64,000 nucleotides of DNA from Streptomyces sp. CB02980 (GCF_014451325.2 NZ_JACSCH020000013.1:1-64000); one strand, 5' to 3'. Numbered from the stretch's first letter, positions 40,297 through 49,305 are shown. Numbers and translations: made by a program. The notes: generated by a model not told the origin, from the sequence alone.

Positions 40297-41235
40297 ATGG
40301 AGCTTCGTCAGCTGCGCTACTTCGTCTCCGTCGTCGAGGAGGGCGGTTTCACCCGGGCCGCGGCCCGGCTCCATCTGGCCCAGCCCGGCCTCAGCGCCCA
40401 GATCCGGCAGCTGGAGAAGGAGTTGGGGCAGCCCCTGCTCGACCGCTCCGGCGGTTCGGTGACGCCGACCGAGGTCGGCCGGGCCGTGCTGCCCTACGCC
40501 CGCGCCGCACTGGCCGCCGCGGACGCCGTGCGGCAGACGGTGGACGCGTACACGGGGCTGTTGCGCGGCCGGGTCACGCTCGGCCTGGTGTCCGGCGCCG
40601 CCGGGCACGCCTTCGACATCGCCGGCTTCCTCGCGGACTTCCACGAGGACCACCCGTCGGTGGAGGTGGCGCTCACCGAGGACACCACGGAACGGATGCA
40701 GACCGCGCTCCTGGCCGGCGAGCTCGACATCGCCTTCCTCGGGACGGCGGTCGAGGCGCCACCGCCGGGAGCGGCCTTCCAGATGGTGATCGACGTCCCC
40801 CTGGTCGCCGTCGTCGCGCCCGGCGATCCGCTGCTCGAACGCGTCGACGGCACGACCGTCCCGCTCGCCGCACTGCGCGACCGGCCGCTGATCTGCCTGC
40901 CGCGCGGCACCGGGGTGCGCGCGGCGCTCGAACGGGGCTGTGCGCAGGCGGGATTCCGGCCCCGGGTCACCTTCGAGGCGGCGGCACCGGACGTGCCGGC
41001 GCGGCTCGCCGCGCGGGGCCTCGGCGTTGCCGTACTGCCTGCTGGAGAGGACGGATCACGCCTCGACGGGCAGCTCCGCACCCTGCGGATCGTCGAGCCC
41101 GAGATGCGCGGCCGCCTCGCGCTCGCCTGGCAGGCCACCGGCCCTTCGAGCCCTGCGGCCCGGGTGCTCCTCGACCGGCTGCGCGAAGGCCTCCCGAAGC
41201 CGCGCCACATCGACGGGGAGTCTGGTCGACCCTGA
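40297..41235 (+). CDS. LysR-family transcriptional regulator
   Basis: A 312-residue LysR protein. It starts with the canonical Met-Glu-Leu-Arg-Gln-Leu-Arg-Tyr-Phe-Val helix; the recognition helix contains Gln-Pro-Gly-Leu-Ser-Ala-Gln-Ile-Arg-Gln-Leu-Glu. A periplasmic-binding-like effector domain fills residues about 90-300. The 71-bp gap to the divergent DinB-like gene would hold the operator, and that gene is the likely target. Confidence 0.93.
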   Translation: MELRQLRYFVSVVEEGGFTRAAARLHLAQPGLSAQIRQLEKELGQPLLDRSGGSVTPTEVGRAVLPYARAALAAADAVRQTVDAYTGLLRGRVTLGLVSGAAGHAFDIAGFLADFHEDHPSVEVALTEDTTERMQTALLAGELDIAFLGTAVEAPPPGAAFQMVIDVPLVAVVAPGDPLLERVDGTTVPLAALRDRPLICLPRGTGVRAALERGCAQAGFRPRVTFEAAAPDVPARLAARGLGVAVLPAGEDGSRLDGQLRTLRIVEPEMRGRLALAWQATGPSSPAARVLLDRLREGLPKPRHIDGESGRP

Positions 41236-41260
41236 TCCGCAGGACGGCGCGCGAGCCGTG

Positions 41261-41408
41261 CTCCGGGCGGTCAATCTCGGCCCGGGAGGAACGGCTCCGG
41301 GCGACGCTCCGGGCGGTCAGTCCCGGCCCGGGAAGAGCCGCTCCGGGCAGTCAGTCCCGGCCCGAGAAGAACCGCACCGGGTGGTCAGTCCCGGCCCGGG
41401 AAGAAGTC
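41261..41408. repeat. 34-bp tandem repeat covering the 3' end of the VOC gene
   Basis: Four imperfect copies of a 34-bp unit of the form CTCCGGGCGGTCAGTC followed by CCGGCCCGGGAAGAGCCG, beginning near 41261, 41307, 41341 and 41375, with a 12-bp interruption after the first. The last copy includes the stop codon and final codons of the VOC gene. Confidence 0.8.
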
Positions 41409-41870
41409 GGCGCTCTGGACGTACTCCATGGCCTTGGTGAACTCCGGGTCACCGAGGCGGCGTTCCATCTCCTCGGGGCTCACGTCCTCCACGCGGGTCT
41501 GGATCCAGTACAGGTTGCCCAGCGGGTCGCGCACGCGTCCGACCCGGTCGCCGAAGAACAGATGGGTGACCTCGGTGACCGAGGTGCCGCCGGCCGCGAC
41601 GGCCTGCCGGTGCACGGCGTCGGCGTCGTCCACGTACAGACGGAGGAAGCCGGGGGTCGCCGGCCACTCCGGGCGCGCGTCGAACATCATCACCACCGAG
41701 TCGCCGATCCGGACCTCGGCGTGCTGGACGCTTCCGTCCTCGCCGGTCAGGCACGCGAGCTCCTCCGCACCGAAGGCCCGCTTCAGGAAGTCGATGAGCC
41801 GCACCGTGTCACGCGAGATGATCCACGGCGTCACCGTGTGGTAGCCCTGGGGAACGGAGTCGACGGACAT
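41385..41870 (-). CDS. VOC/glyoxalase-superfamily protein (PhnB-like)
   Basis: A 161-residue vicinal oxygen chelate protein with two beta-alpha-beta-beta-beta modules: Gly-Tyr-His-Thr-Val-Thr-Pro-Trp-Ile and Phe-Leu-Lys-Arg-Ala-Phe-Gly-Ala-Glu-Glu in the first, and Phe-Leu-Arg-Leu-Tyr-Val-Asp-Asp-Ala-Asp plus Gly-Asp-Arg-Val-Gly-Arg-Val-Arg-Asp-Pro-Leu-Gly-Asn in the second. The family includes glyoxalases, resistance proteins and PhnB homologues; the exact substrate is unknown. The 3' end is embedded in the 34-bp repeats. Confidence 0.85.
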   Translation of the reverse strand: MSVDSVPQGYHTVTPWIISRDTVRLIDFLKRAFGAEELACLTGEDGSVQHAEVRIGDSVVMMFDARPEWPATPGFLRLYVDDADAVHRQAVAAGGTSVTEVTHLFFGDRVGRVRDPLGNLYWIQTRVEDVSPEEMERRLGDPEFTKAMEYVQSADFFPGRD

Positions 41871-42046
41871 CTGGCTGCCTCCTGGGATGCGAGTGCCTCA
41901 ACGTGTTGACGACGCTAGCCCCGATCTAGGCCGGGACGTGGCCTAGAAGGCCCTGGCTCCCCGCGAGAACACTCCTGGCACCCCCACCTGGCCATCACCT
42001 CGTGTCGTTGTTGGGCCGAACGGGTGAGGAGCGGGAGGATGTGCCC

Positions 42047-42478
42047 ATGAGTAGGTACGAGAGGTACGACGTCACCGACGAGCAGTGGGAGGGCCTCGCC
42101 CAGGTCGTGCCCCTGCGCGGCCGTGATGCATGGCCGTCCAGGGTCGACCACCGCACGATCCCCGAGCAGTACGAATCCGCCGAGCAGCGCCGTATGGTCG
42201 TGCTCCGCGTACAGGTGTTCGCCGACGCCCGTGAGGTCGCCGAGTACCTCACCGCCCAGATCCCGGTGCTCCTCGATCTGACGAGCGCCGACACCGAGGT
42301 CGCCAAGCGCATCCTCGACTTCAGCAGTGGTGTGGTCTTCGGTCTCGGCAGCGGGATGCACCGCGTCGACCGGAACGTTTTTCTCCTCGCCCCGGCCGGT
42401 ACGGAGGTCGAGGGCGCGGAAGGCGAGGACGAGGAGGGAGTCGTGGGCGGCCGGACCGCCGGCGTCCCCCGATCGTAG
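42047..42478 (+). CDS. sepF: SepF-like cell-division protein
   Basis: A 143-residue protein whose central part is the SepF/DUF552 fold: Met-Val-Val-Leu-Arg-Val-Gln-Val-Phe near residue 50, Val-Leu-Leu-Asp-Leu-Thr-Ser near 75 and Asp-Phe-Ser-Ser-Gly-Val-Val-Phe-Gly-Leu near 92. SepF tethers FtsZ filaments to the membrane. It lacks an obvious amphipathic N-terminal anchor and is not in the dcw cluster, so it is probably one of the secondary SepF paralogues of Streptomyces. ATG 42047 has GGAGG 8 bases upstream. Confidence 0.85.
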   Translation: MSRYERYDVTDEQWEGLAQVVPLRGRDAWPSRVDHRTIPEQYESAEQRRMVVLRVQVFADAREVAEYLTAQIPVLLDLTSADTEVAKRILDFSSGVVFGLGSGMHRVDRNVFLLAPAGTEVEGAEGEDEEGVVGGRTAGVPRS

Positions 42479-42533
42479 GAAGGTCATCTAGCCGTAACGG
42501 TTCGTCAGGGAATGGACTGCGTACGGTCCGGGC

Positions 42534-43889
42534 ATGGACCTCACCGGTGGCTTCACGCTCGACCACTCCTCCTCCACGGCTGCCCCTTCCTGCCGCGCCC
42601 CTTCCCCGGGCGCACCGTCCATCGGCGCTCTCTCCACCGGCGCACCGTCCACCGGCGCACCGTCCACCGGCGCCCCCTCCGTGCGGGCCGCGCCCCGGCT
42701 GCCGCCGCAGGGCGGGGCCGGGCGGAGGGCCGAGAAGGGGTCCGCCGGTGGGGGAGGCGGCGGGGGACTCCGGGCGCGGCCCGCCGTCACCGAGCTGCGG
42801 TTGTCCGCGTTCGCAGGACACCGCTCCGCCGTGCACGCCCTGGGGCCGGTCACCCTCTTCACCGGGCCCAGCGGCAGCGGAAAGTCCACCACCCTGCGGG
42901 CGTACGAGGCCCTGGCCCGGCTGAGCGCGGGTGACACCCTCGACGAGGTGTTCCCCGACGCCGCCGACTGCGTCCCCGAGCGGGCCCGGCCCGACGCCCA
43001 GGGGCGGCGCGGCTTCCGCATCGGGTGCACGATCGACGGACCCGAGGGCCCGGTCCACCTGGACCTCGCCGTCCAGGCCGAACCCCGGCTCCGGATCGTC
43101 GGCGAACGGCTCACCGGCCGGGGCCGCACCCTCCTCGCCACCGCGCTGCGCGACCCGGGCCGCCCCACCGTCCAGGCCGAGTGGCACACCGCCGGCACCA
43201 CCCCCGTCACCCGGGCGCCCTTCCCCGACGACCTCCTCGGTACGGCCCTGCTGCCGCTGCGCGTCGCGGGCAAGACCCCCGGGCAGCTGGAGGTACTGGC
43301 CGCCGCCGAGCAGGTGGTGGTCGGGCTGCGGTCCGCGTTCGCCTGCGACCCCCGGCCCGAGCGGATGCGCGCCCCCGTACCGCCGGGCGAGGGGCGGCTG
43401 CGGCGCGGCTGCGGCAACCTCGCCGAGGTCCTGCACCGCACCCACACGGACTGCCCGCGCCGGCACCACCGCCTCGCGGCCGTGGCGGCGGCGGGCTGCG
43501 TGGGACCCGTCACCGGGCTCGGGGTGCAGGAACTCCCGGAGGGGACCGTCCGGGCCGTACTCGAACGGGGCGGCCGGCCCGCGACCCCGCTCGCGCGGCT
43601 CGGGGACGGGGAACTGCGCTATCTCGCGCTCGCGCTGACCCTGCTGACGGGCCCCGGCGTCCTCGAGATGGACCGGATCGCCGAGGTGCCCGAGGCCATG
43701 CAGTCCCTGACGCTGCTCGCCGACGGCCTCGACCGCGGGCTCGACGAGCGGCAGGTCGGCGAACTGCTCGGTCTCGCCACGGGCATCGCCGCCGACGGAC
43801 ACATCCGGGTCGCCGGCACGGTCGGGGCGCGGACGGCGGCACAGGCGCGCCGGACGCCCGGGGTGACGGTGGTGGATCTGAGCGGGTGA
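42534..43889 (+). CDS. P-loop ATPase, AAA/ABC-ATPase-like, with a repetitive N-terminus
   Basis: A 451-residue protein. Residues 20-60 are a Ser-Thr-Gly-Ala-Pro repeat encoded by a 12-bp tandem repeat, followed by a glycine run. The ATPase starts near residue 85 and has a Walker A Gly-Pro-Ser-Gly-Ser-Gly-Lys-Ser-Thr near 109 with the ABC/RecF-like Phe-Thr-Gly context. A signature-like Leu-Gly-Asp-Gly-Glu-Leu-Arg-Tyr is near residue 364 and a Walker B-like Gly-Pro-Gly-Val-Leu-Glu-Met-Asp near 380. This is the arrangement of RecF/SMC-like ATPases. No partner gene is obvious. Confidence 0.75.
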   Translation: MDLTGGFTLDHSSSTAAPSCRAPSPGAPSIGALSTGAPSTGAPSTGAPSVRAAPRLPPQGGAGRRAEKGSAGGGGGGGLRARPAVTELRLSAFAGHRSAVHALGPVTLFTGPSGSGKSTTLRAYEALARLSAGDTLDEVFPDAADCVPERARPDAQGRRGFRIGCTIDGPEGPVHLDLAVQAEPRLRIVGERLTGRGRTLLATALRDPGRPTVQAEWHTAGTTPVTRAPFPDDLLGTALLPLRVAGKTPGQLEVLAAAEQVVVGLRSAFACDPRPERMRAPVPPGEGRLRRGCGNLAEVLHRTHTDCPRRHHRLAAVAAAGCVGPVTGLGVQELPEGTVRAVLERGGRPATPLARLGDGELRYLALALTLLTGPGVLEMDRIAEVPEAMQSLTLLADGLDRGLDERQVGELLGLATGIAADGHIRVAGTVGARTAAQARRTPGVTVVDLSG

Positions 43890-44003
43890 CGGGCCTGGTG
43901 ACACGCCTGGGGGTGACGGGCTGGTAGACCTGAGCGCGTGACGGGCCTGGTGGTAGACCTGAGGTGACGGGCCTGGGCGGGCCTGGTGGTAGACCTGAGC
44001 GCG
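43887..44003. repeat. Imperfect tandem repeats between the ATPase and MazG genes
   Basis: Units combining GTGACGGGCCTGGTG and GTAGACCTGAGCGCGTGAC occur about three times with deletions. The repeat derives from the last codons of the ATPase (Val-Val-Asp-Leu-Ser) and runs up to the MazG GTG start, suggesting local duplication. Confidence 0.75.
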
Positions 44004-44395
44004 TGACCGACAACGACGTAGCGGGACTGCAGCGCAGGCTGGCCGAGTTCGCGGCCGCCCGCGACTGGCAGCCCTACCACACGCCCAAGAACCTGGCGGC
44101 GGCGCTCAGCGTGGAGGCGGCCGAACTCCTGGAGATCTTCCAGTGGTTGACCCCCGAGCAGGCGGAGCGGGTGATGGACGACCCGGAGTCGGCGCACCGG
44201 GTCGCCGACGAGGTGGCGGACGTGCTCGCCTACCTCCTCCAGTTCTGTGAGGTGCTCGGGGTCGATCCGCTGGCCGCGCTCGCGGCCAAGATCGACCGGA
44301 ACGAGGTCCGATTTCCCGTCCGGAGGCGGGGCGGAGGGCGGGGAGAAGGGGGCGAGGAAGGGGATTCGAGCAGAGATCGTCACTCTTCGGAGTGA
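44003..44395 (+). CDS. MazG-like nucleotide pyrophosphohydrolase
   Basis: A 130-residue all-helical MazG/dCTPase-like protein with the metal-binding pattern Glu-Ala-Ala-Glu-Leu-Leu-Glu (residues about 38-44) and Asp-Glu-Val-Ala-Asp-Val-Leu-Ala-Tyr (about 70). It would hydrolyse (d)NTPs to monophosphates, cleaning the nucleotide pool. The GTG start lies at the end of the upstream repeat array. The last 20 residues are Arg/Gly-rich. Confidence 0.88.
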   Translation: MTDNDVAGLQRRLAEFAAARDWQPYHTPKNLAAALSVEAAELLEIFQWLTPEQAERVMDDPESAHRVADEVADVLAYLLQFCEVLGVDPLAALAAKIDRNEVRFPVRRRGGGRGEGGEEGDSSRDRHSSE

Positions 44396-44522
44396 TCGAC
44401 TTTTCACCGTCGAGCCTCCTGTCCACAGATTTCCGAATTCCCCTGGTGTTGGGGCTCAGGCCGCCTCACTCTGGGTAATGGATTGAGTGGGCAGATAAGT
44501 CGTACGAACGGGGGCGGCGTTG

Positions 44523-45008
44523 ATGGAAGCGGAACGACTCGTCGCGCTTGGCCGGCACGCGCTGGCGGAGAGCGGATCGGCGCAGGACATCGTGGCGGAG
44601 GCCTGGCAGGCACAGGCGCTCGCCCAGGCGATAGGGAATCATCTCGCGCTCTGCGGACCGCAGGAACTGCGCGGCGAGGCGCGGGGACTGAGCGAGATCG
44701 GGGAGTACCCGGCGTGGGGTGCCGGTGGGCCGCGTGCGGCCCGGTTGTCGGAGGTGGCGGACCCGCGCGGGGCGTTGACCGCGCTCGGGGAGTTGCTCGG
44801 GGAGGTGGGCATCGCGTTGGTCGGCGTGGCCTGCGCCACCGACGAGGAGGGCCTCTACTGGCAGTGCATCGAGGCCATCGACGCCGCCGACGAGTCGAGC
44901 GACCGGGTCCGCGGGATGCTGCGGCGCCTCGCCGTGCGGGACGGGGAGCGGGCCCGCCCGCCCGACGCCGCCCGGGGCCGCGCGGGCCCCGGACGGGGCC
45001 GGTGGTGA
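44523..45008 (+). CDS. Conserved Streptomyces hypothetical protein (DUF6099-like)
   Basis: A 161-residue predicted helical protein rich in Ala/Leu/Glu with no catalytic motif that I recognise. It resembles small actinobacterial proteins grouped as DUF6099. ATG 44523 follows a GGGGGCGGCG stretch rather than a strong Shine-Dalgarno. The C-terminal 20 residues are Arg/Gly/Pro-rich. Function unknown. Confidence 0.6.
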   Translation: MEAERLVALGRHALAESGSAQDIVAEAWQAQALAQAIGNHLALCGPQELRGEARGLSEIGEYPAWGAGGPRAARLSEVADPRGALTALGELLGEVGIALVGVACATDEEGLYWQCIEAIDAADESSDRVRGMLRRLAVRDGERARPPDAARGRAGPGRGRW

Positions 45009-45187
45009 TCGGCGTGCGGCTCGGTCCGCTCGGGCACGTGTTCCCGGGGCTCGGCCCGCTCGGTCCGCTCGGGGCGGGACCGGTGGGGCTCGTCCTGCTC
45101 GGGCCCGTGATCCCGGTGCTCGGCCTTTTCGGGGCGGGGCCGGTGGGAGTGGGGCTGCTGGAGTTGGGGCTGGGACTGGGGCTGGGA
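45009..45187. other. Low-complexity gap downstream of two convergent genes
   Basis: About 180 bases of imperfect GGTCCGCTCGGG and GGACTGGGGCTGG-type short repeats between the convergent DUF6099-like gene and the small acidic protein gene. No gene or clear terminator is seen. Confidence 0.5.
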
Positions 45188-45454
45188 CTAGGTCTGGGGC
45201 TGGTGGGGATCGGACTGGTCGCGCGCGGTCCGGGCCGGAGCGGGGCGGTCGGACGTGGACTGGTCCGGAGCGAGGCGGTCGGACGTGGACTGGAGGTCGG
45301 CGTCCAGCTGGTTGAGGTCGGCCGAGAGCGCCGCCATCAGTTCCTCCATCTGCTGCAGCAGGCCCTTGGGGGCGCCGGCGCCCTTCTGCTCGGGCACGGA
45401 CCGCGGCGCCGGCTGTTCGGGCACGGCCTGCTCCGGCGCGGCTTCCTGGGACAT
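45188..45454 (-). CDS. Small hypothetical protein with predicted coiled coil
   Basis: An 88-residue protein starting at ATG 45454, which has a perfect GAGGAGG ribosome site 5 bases upstream. The N-terminal third is Pro/Glu/Gln-rich, the middle (Leu-Leu-Gln-Gln-Met-Glu-Glu-Leu-Met-Ala-Ala-Leu...) forms a short coiled coil, and the tail is Ser/Asp/Pro-rich. No family was recognised. The strong ribosome site is the main support. Confidence 0.55.
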   Translation of the reverse strand: MSQEAAPEQAVPEQPAPRSVPEQKGAGAPKGLLQQMEELMAALSADLNQLDADLQSTSDRLAPDQSTSDRPAPARTARDQSDPHQPQT

Positions 45455-45703
45455 GGGGGCCTCCTCGGCCCGGACCCCGCCGCCGAGGACGGGGCCACGA
45501 GAGAGAGCGACGCACCGGCAGCGGCCGCCGGCGCGCGGGCCGGGCGGTCCGGCTCCGCCCGAGCCAACGACGGGTGCCGGGCCCCGGTCACTGGCCGGGG
45601 CGGACGCGGCCCGCCGGAGGGCCGGATATTCACCCGACCGAGCCGGGGCGCGCAAGGAGCTGACGGAGAGGTTGACACGCACCCGACGGTGCAGGATGGA
45701 GGC

Positions 45704-46627
45704 ATGGATCTCCGCATTTTCACCGAACCCCAGCAGGGGGCCGACTACGACACCCTCCTCACGGTGGCACGGGCCACCGAGGAGCTTGGATTCGATGCCT
45801 TCTTCCGTTCCGACCACTACCTCAGCATGGGCTCCGCAGACGGGTTGCCCGGACCGACCGACGCCTGGATCACCCTGGCCGGGCTCGCCCGGGAGACCAA
45901 GCGGATCCGCCTCGGCACCCTGATGACGGCCGGGACCTTCCGGCTCCCCGGTGTGCTCGCCATCCAGGTCGCCCAGGTGGACCGCATGTCCGGCGGACGC
46001 GTCGAACTCGGGCTCGGCGCGGGCTGGTTCGAGGAGGAGCACAAGGCCTACGGCATCCCGTTCCCGAAGGAGAAGTTCGGCCGGCTCGAGGAGCAGCTGG
46101 CGATCGTCACCGGTCTCTGGGAGACCGAGATCGGCAAGACCTTCAGCTACGAGGGGGAGTTCTACCGGCTCAGCGACTCCCCGGCGCTGCCCAAGCCCAC
46201 GCAGGACAGGATCCCGGTCCTGATCGGCGGCCACGGCGCGAGCCGCACGCCGCGGCTGGCCGCGCGGTACGCGGACGAGTTCAACATCCCCTTCGCCTCG
46301 ATCGGGGACAGCGAGCGGCAGTTCGGCCGGGTCAGGGCCGCGGCCGAGGAGGCCGGGCGGGCACCCGGCGACCTGGTGTACTCCAACGCTCTGGTCGTCT
46401 GCGTCGGCAAGGACGACGCGGAGGTGGCCCGTCGGGCCGCCGCCATCGGGCGGGACGTGGACGAGCTGAAGGCGAACGGACTGGCGGGTTCGCCCGCCGA
46501 GGTCGTCGACAGGATCGGGCGGTACGCGGCGATCGGATCCTCCCGGGTCTACCTCCAGGTCCTCGACCTGGACGACCTGGACCACCTGGAGCTGATCTCG
46601 GCGCGGGTCCAGTCGCAGCTGGGATGA
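45704..46627 (+). CDS. LLM-class F420-dependent oxidoreductase
   Basis: A 307-residue luciferase-like monooxygenase fold protein. It begins with Met-Asp-Leu-Arg-Ile-Phe-Thr-Glu-Pro-Gln, has Phe-Phe-Arg-Ser-Asp-His-Tyr near residue 33, Gly-Leu-Gly-Ala-Gly-Trp-Phe near 107 and Ile-Leu/Val-Leu-Ile-Gly-Gly-His-Gly near 175, as in TIGR03560-type F420 enzymes. It would use F420 or FMN for hydride transfer to an unknown substrate. A TTGACA -35 (45672-45677) lies close upstream. It is followed after 13 bases by mmuM. Confidence 0.88.
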   Translation: MDLRIFTEPQQGADYDTLLTVARATEELGFDAFFRSDHYLSMGSADGLPGPTDAWITLAGLARETKRIRLGTLMTAGTFRLPGVLAIQVAQVDRMSGGRVELGLGAGWFEEEHKAYGIPFPKEKFGRLEEQLAIVTGLWETEIGKTFSYEGEFYRLSDSPALPKPTQDRIPVLIGGHGASRTPRLAARYADEFNIPFASIGDSERQFGRVRAAAEEAGRAPGDLVYSNALVVCVGKDDAEVARRAAAIGRDVDELKANGLAGSPAEVVDRIGRYAAIGSSRVYLQVLDLDDLDHLELISARVQSQLG

Positions 46628-46640
46628 GCGGGGCGATCCG

Positions 46641-47558
46641 ATGAAGCCGGTCCGTACGCTCGCCGAAGCCCTCGGGGCGGGGGTCCTCGTCCTCGACGGC
46701 GGGCTGTCCAACCAGCTGGAGACACAGGGCTGCGACCTCTCGGACGCGCTCTGGTCCGCGCGGCTCCTGGCCGACGGGCCCGAGCAGATCGAGGCGGCCC
46801 ACGCGGCGTACGTACGGGCCGGAGCCCGGGTGCTCATCACCTCCAGCTACCAGGCCACCTTCGAGGGCTTCGCCCGCCGGGGCGTGGACCGGGAGGAGGC
46901 GGCGAGGCTGCTCGCGCGGAGCGTGGAGCTCGCCCGTTCCGCGGCGGCGGGGGTGGGAGAGGAGGTGTGGGTCGCCGGGTCCGTGGGGCCGTACGGTGCG
47001 ATGCTCGCGGACGGGAGCGAGTACCGGGGACGGTACGGGCTGTCCGTGCGGGAACTGGAGGCGTTCCACCGGCCCCGGATCGAGGCGCTGGCGGCGGCGG
47101 AGCCGGACGTGCTGGCGCTGGAGACCGTTCCGGACGTGACGGAGGCGGAGGCGCTGCTGCGGGCGGTCGAGGGGTGCGGGGTGCCGGTGTGGCTCTCGTA
47201 CACGGTCGAGGGCGGGCGGACCCGGGCCGGGCAGGACCTGGCGGAGGCCTTCGCCGTCGCCGCGGGAAACGACCGGGTCGTCGCCGTCGGGGTCAACTGC
47301 TGCGACCCGGCGGAGGCGGGGCCCGCCGTGGAGCTCGCCGTCGCCGTGACCGGGAAGCCGGCCGTGGTCTACCCCAACAGCGGGGAGCGGTGGGACGCCC
47401 GCGCGCGGGGCTGGCGCGGCGACATCGCCTTCGACCCGGCCCGGGCAGCCGACTGGGCCGCGTCCGGCGCCCGGCTCATCGGAGGCTGCTGCCGGGTCGG
47501 CCCGACGACGATCTCCGCCCTGGGCTCGTCCCTGGTCACCGAGAGGGGCGCGGGCTGA
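46641..47558 (+). CDS. mmuM: Homocysteine S-methyltransferase
   Basis: A 305-residue zinc-dependent homocysteine methyltransferase of the MmuM type: N-terminal Leu-Asp-Gly-Gly-Leu-Ser-Asn-Gln-Leu-Glu, a middle Gly-Ser-Val-Gly-Pro-Tyr-Gly, and zinc cysteines in Gly-Val-Asn-Cys-Cys (near residue 222) and Gly-Gly-Cys-Cys-Arg (near 288). It converts homocysteine plus S-methylmethionine or SAM to methionine. GTG/ATG choice: ATG 46641 is 13 bases after the LLM stop, so the two are likely co-transcribed. Confidence 0.93.
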   Translation: MKPVRTLAEALGAGVLVLDGGLSNQLETQGCDLSDALWSARLLADGPEQIEAAHAAYVRAGARVLITSSYQATFEGFARRGVDREEAARLLARSVELARSAAAGVGEEVWVAGSVGPYGAMLADGSEYRGRYGLSVRELEAFHRPRIEALAAAEPDVLALETVPDVTEAEALLRAVEGCGVPVWLSYTVEGGRTRAGQDLAEAFAVAAGNDRVVAVGVNCCDPAEAGPAVELAVAVTGKPAVVYPNSGERWDARARGWRGDIAFDPARAADWAASGARLIGGCCRVGPTTISALGSSLVTERGAG

Positions 47559-47676
47559 CGGCGGCCCCAGGCCTGGCCGTCTGCCCGGTCCCCGGCACCG
47601 CCCGCAGCCCCCGCAGGCTCGTACCGCGCGGGAAAATGCCTGGTCGGGAGGGGAGCGGCGAACCATACTCGGAAGT

Positions 47677-49305
47677 GTGTTCCTGACGATCAGTACGACC
47701 GGCAACCCGGAGCGTCCCGCGACCGATCTCGGTTTTCTGCTGCACAAGCATCCCGAGCGGGCGCAGACGTTCTCGACTTCGCACGGCACGGCGCACGTCC
47801 TCTACCCCGAGGCGAGCGCCGAGCGGTGCACGGCGGCACTTCTCCTGGAGGTGGACCCCGTGGCGCTGGTGCGCCGCGGCAAGGGCAAGGGCCGGGGCGG
47901 CGCCCCGGACTCCGCGCTCGCCCAGTACGTGAACGACCGGCCCTACGCGGCGTCCTCGCTGCTCGCCGTCGCGCTCGCGAAGGTCTTCAAGACGGCGCTG
48001 CACGGCGTCTGCCAGGCGATGCCCGAGCGGGCCGCGGCGGCGTTGCCGCTGCGTATCGAGGTGCCCGCGCTGCCCGCACGCGGCGGCGCCGAGCTGGTGC
48101 GCAAGCTGTTCGGGCCGCTGGGCTGGGACACCGTGGACGCCGAGCCGGTGGCCCTGGACGGGCAGTTCCCCGAGTGGGGCGCCTCCCGCTATGTGCGCCT
48201 GGTGCTCGAGGGTGAGCTGCGGCTCGCGGACGCCCTCAACCACCTCTACGTCCTGCTGCCCGTACTCGACGACGCCAAGCACTACTGGGTCGCGCCCGAC
48301 GAGGTCGACAAGCTGCTGCGCGCCGGTGACGGCTGGCTCGCCGGTCACCCCGAGCGGACGCTGATCACGGCCCGCTATCTGTCCCGCCGCTGGAGCCTGA
48401 CGCGTGAGGCGAGCGAGCGGCTCGAACTCGTGCGGCTCGCCGAGGCGGAGGGCCTGGACGTCGACGACGTCGACAACGCGGTCGACGAGTCGACCGACAC
48501 CGAGGAGCGGCCCGTGCCGCTCGCCGAGCAGCGCAGGGCGGCGATCCTCGCCGCCCTGGAGCGCGCCGAGGCGAGCCGGGTCCTCGATCTCGGGTGTGGT
48601 CAGGGCCAGTTGGTGCAGGCTCTGCTCAAGGACACCCGTTTCACGGAGGTCGTCGGTGTCGACGTGTCCGTCCGTGCCCTGACCGTCGCCGCGCGGCGGC
48701 TGCGGCTGGAGCGGATGGGGGAGCGGCAGGCCGCCCGTGTGAAGCTGCTGCAGGGTTCGCTCGCGTACACCGACAAGCGGCTGACCGGCTACGACGCGGC
48801 GGTGCTCAGCGAGGTCATCGAGCACCTGGACCTGCCGAGGCTGCCGGCCCTGGAGTACGCGGTGTTCGGCTCGGCCCGGCCGCGCACGGTCCTGGTGACC
48901 ACGCCGAACGTCGAGTACAACGTGCGCTGGGAGTCGCTGCCGGCCGGGCACGTCCGGCACAGTGACCACCGCTTCGAATGGACCCGGGAGGAGTTCCGCC
49001 GCTGGGCGGCCTCGGTCGCGGAGCGGTACGGGTACGGCGTCGGGTTCACCCCCGTCGGCCCGGACGACCCCGAGGTCGGACCGCCCACCCAGATGGCCGT
49101 CTTCACCCGGACCCAGGACCAGAACCAGGATCAGGGCCAGAACCAGGATCAGGGCCAGAACCAGGGCCAGAACCAGGGCCAGGGCCAGGGCCAGGACCAG
49201 AACCAGAACCAGAACCAGGGCCAGGACCAGAAGCAGACCCCGGACCCGATCGCCGAGAAGGCCCACGACCCCGGCCCGACCGCCGCGAAGGAGGAACAGG
49301 CATGA
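47677..49305 (+). CDS. hen1: Bacterial Hen1 RNA 3'-terminal 2'-O-methyltransferase
   Basis: A 542-residue protein with the two-part bacterial Hen1 layout: a conserved N-terminal domain (residues about 1-270) and a SAM methyltransferase (Asp-Leu-Gly-Cys-Gly-Gln-Gly near 304; metal-binding Glu-Val-Ile-Glu-His near 384). It methylates the 3' end at a repaired RNA break so that it cannot be cut again. The last 60 residues are a Gln/Asn/Asp/Gly repeat tail encoded by short tandem repeats. The GTG start follows a CATACT -10-like hexamer by 7 bases, so a leaderless mRNA is possible. The stop overlaps pnkp (ATGA). Confidence 0.93.
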   Translation: MFLTISTTGNPERPATDLGFLLHKHPERAQTFSTSHGTAHVLYPEASAERCTAALLLEVDPVALVRRGKGKGRGGAPDSALAQYVNDRPYAASSLLAVALAKVFKTALHGVCQAMPERAAAALPLRIEVPALPARGGAELVRKLFGPLGWDTVDAEPVALDGQFPEWGASRYVRLVLEGELRLADALNHLYVLLPVLDDAKHYWVAPDEVDKLLRAGDGWLAGHPERTLITARYLSRRWSLTREASERLELVRLAEAEGLDVDDVDNAVDESTDTEERPVPLAEQRRAAILAALERAEASRVLDLGCGQGQLVQALLKDTRFTEVVGVDVSVRALTVAARRLRLERMGERQAARVKLLQGSLAYTDKRLTGYDAAVLSEVIEHLDLPRLPALEYAVFGSARPRTVLVTTPNVEYNVRWESLPAGHVRHSDHRFEWTREEFRRWAASVAERYGYGVGFTPVGPDDPEVGPPTQMAVFTRTQDQNQDQGQNQDQGQNQGQNQGQGQGQDQNQNQNQGQDQKQTPDPIAEKAHDPGPTAAKEEQA

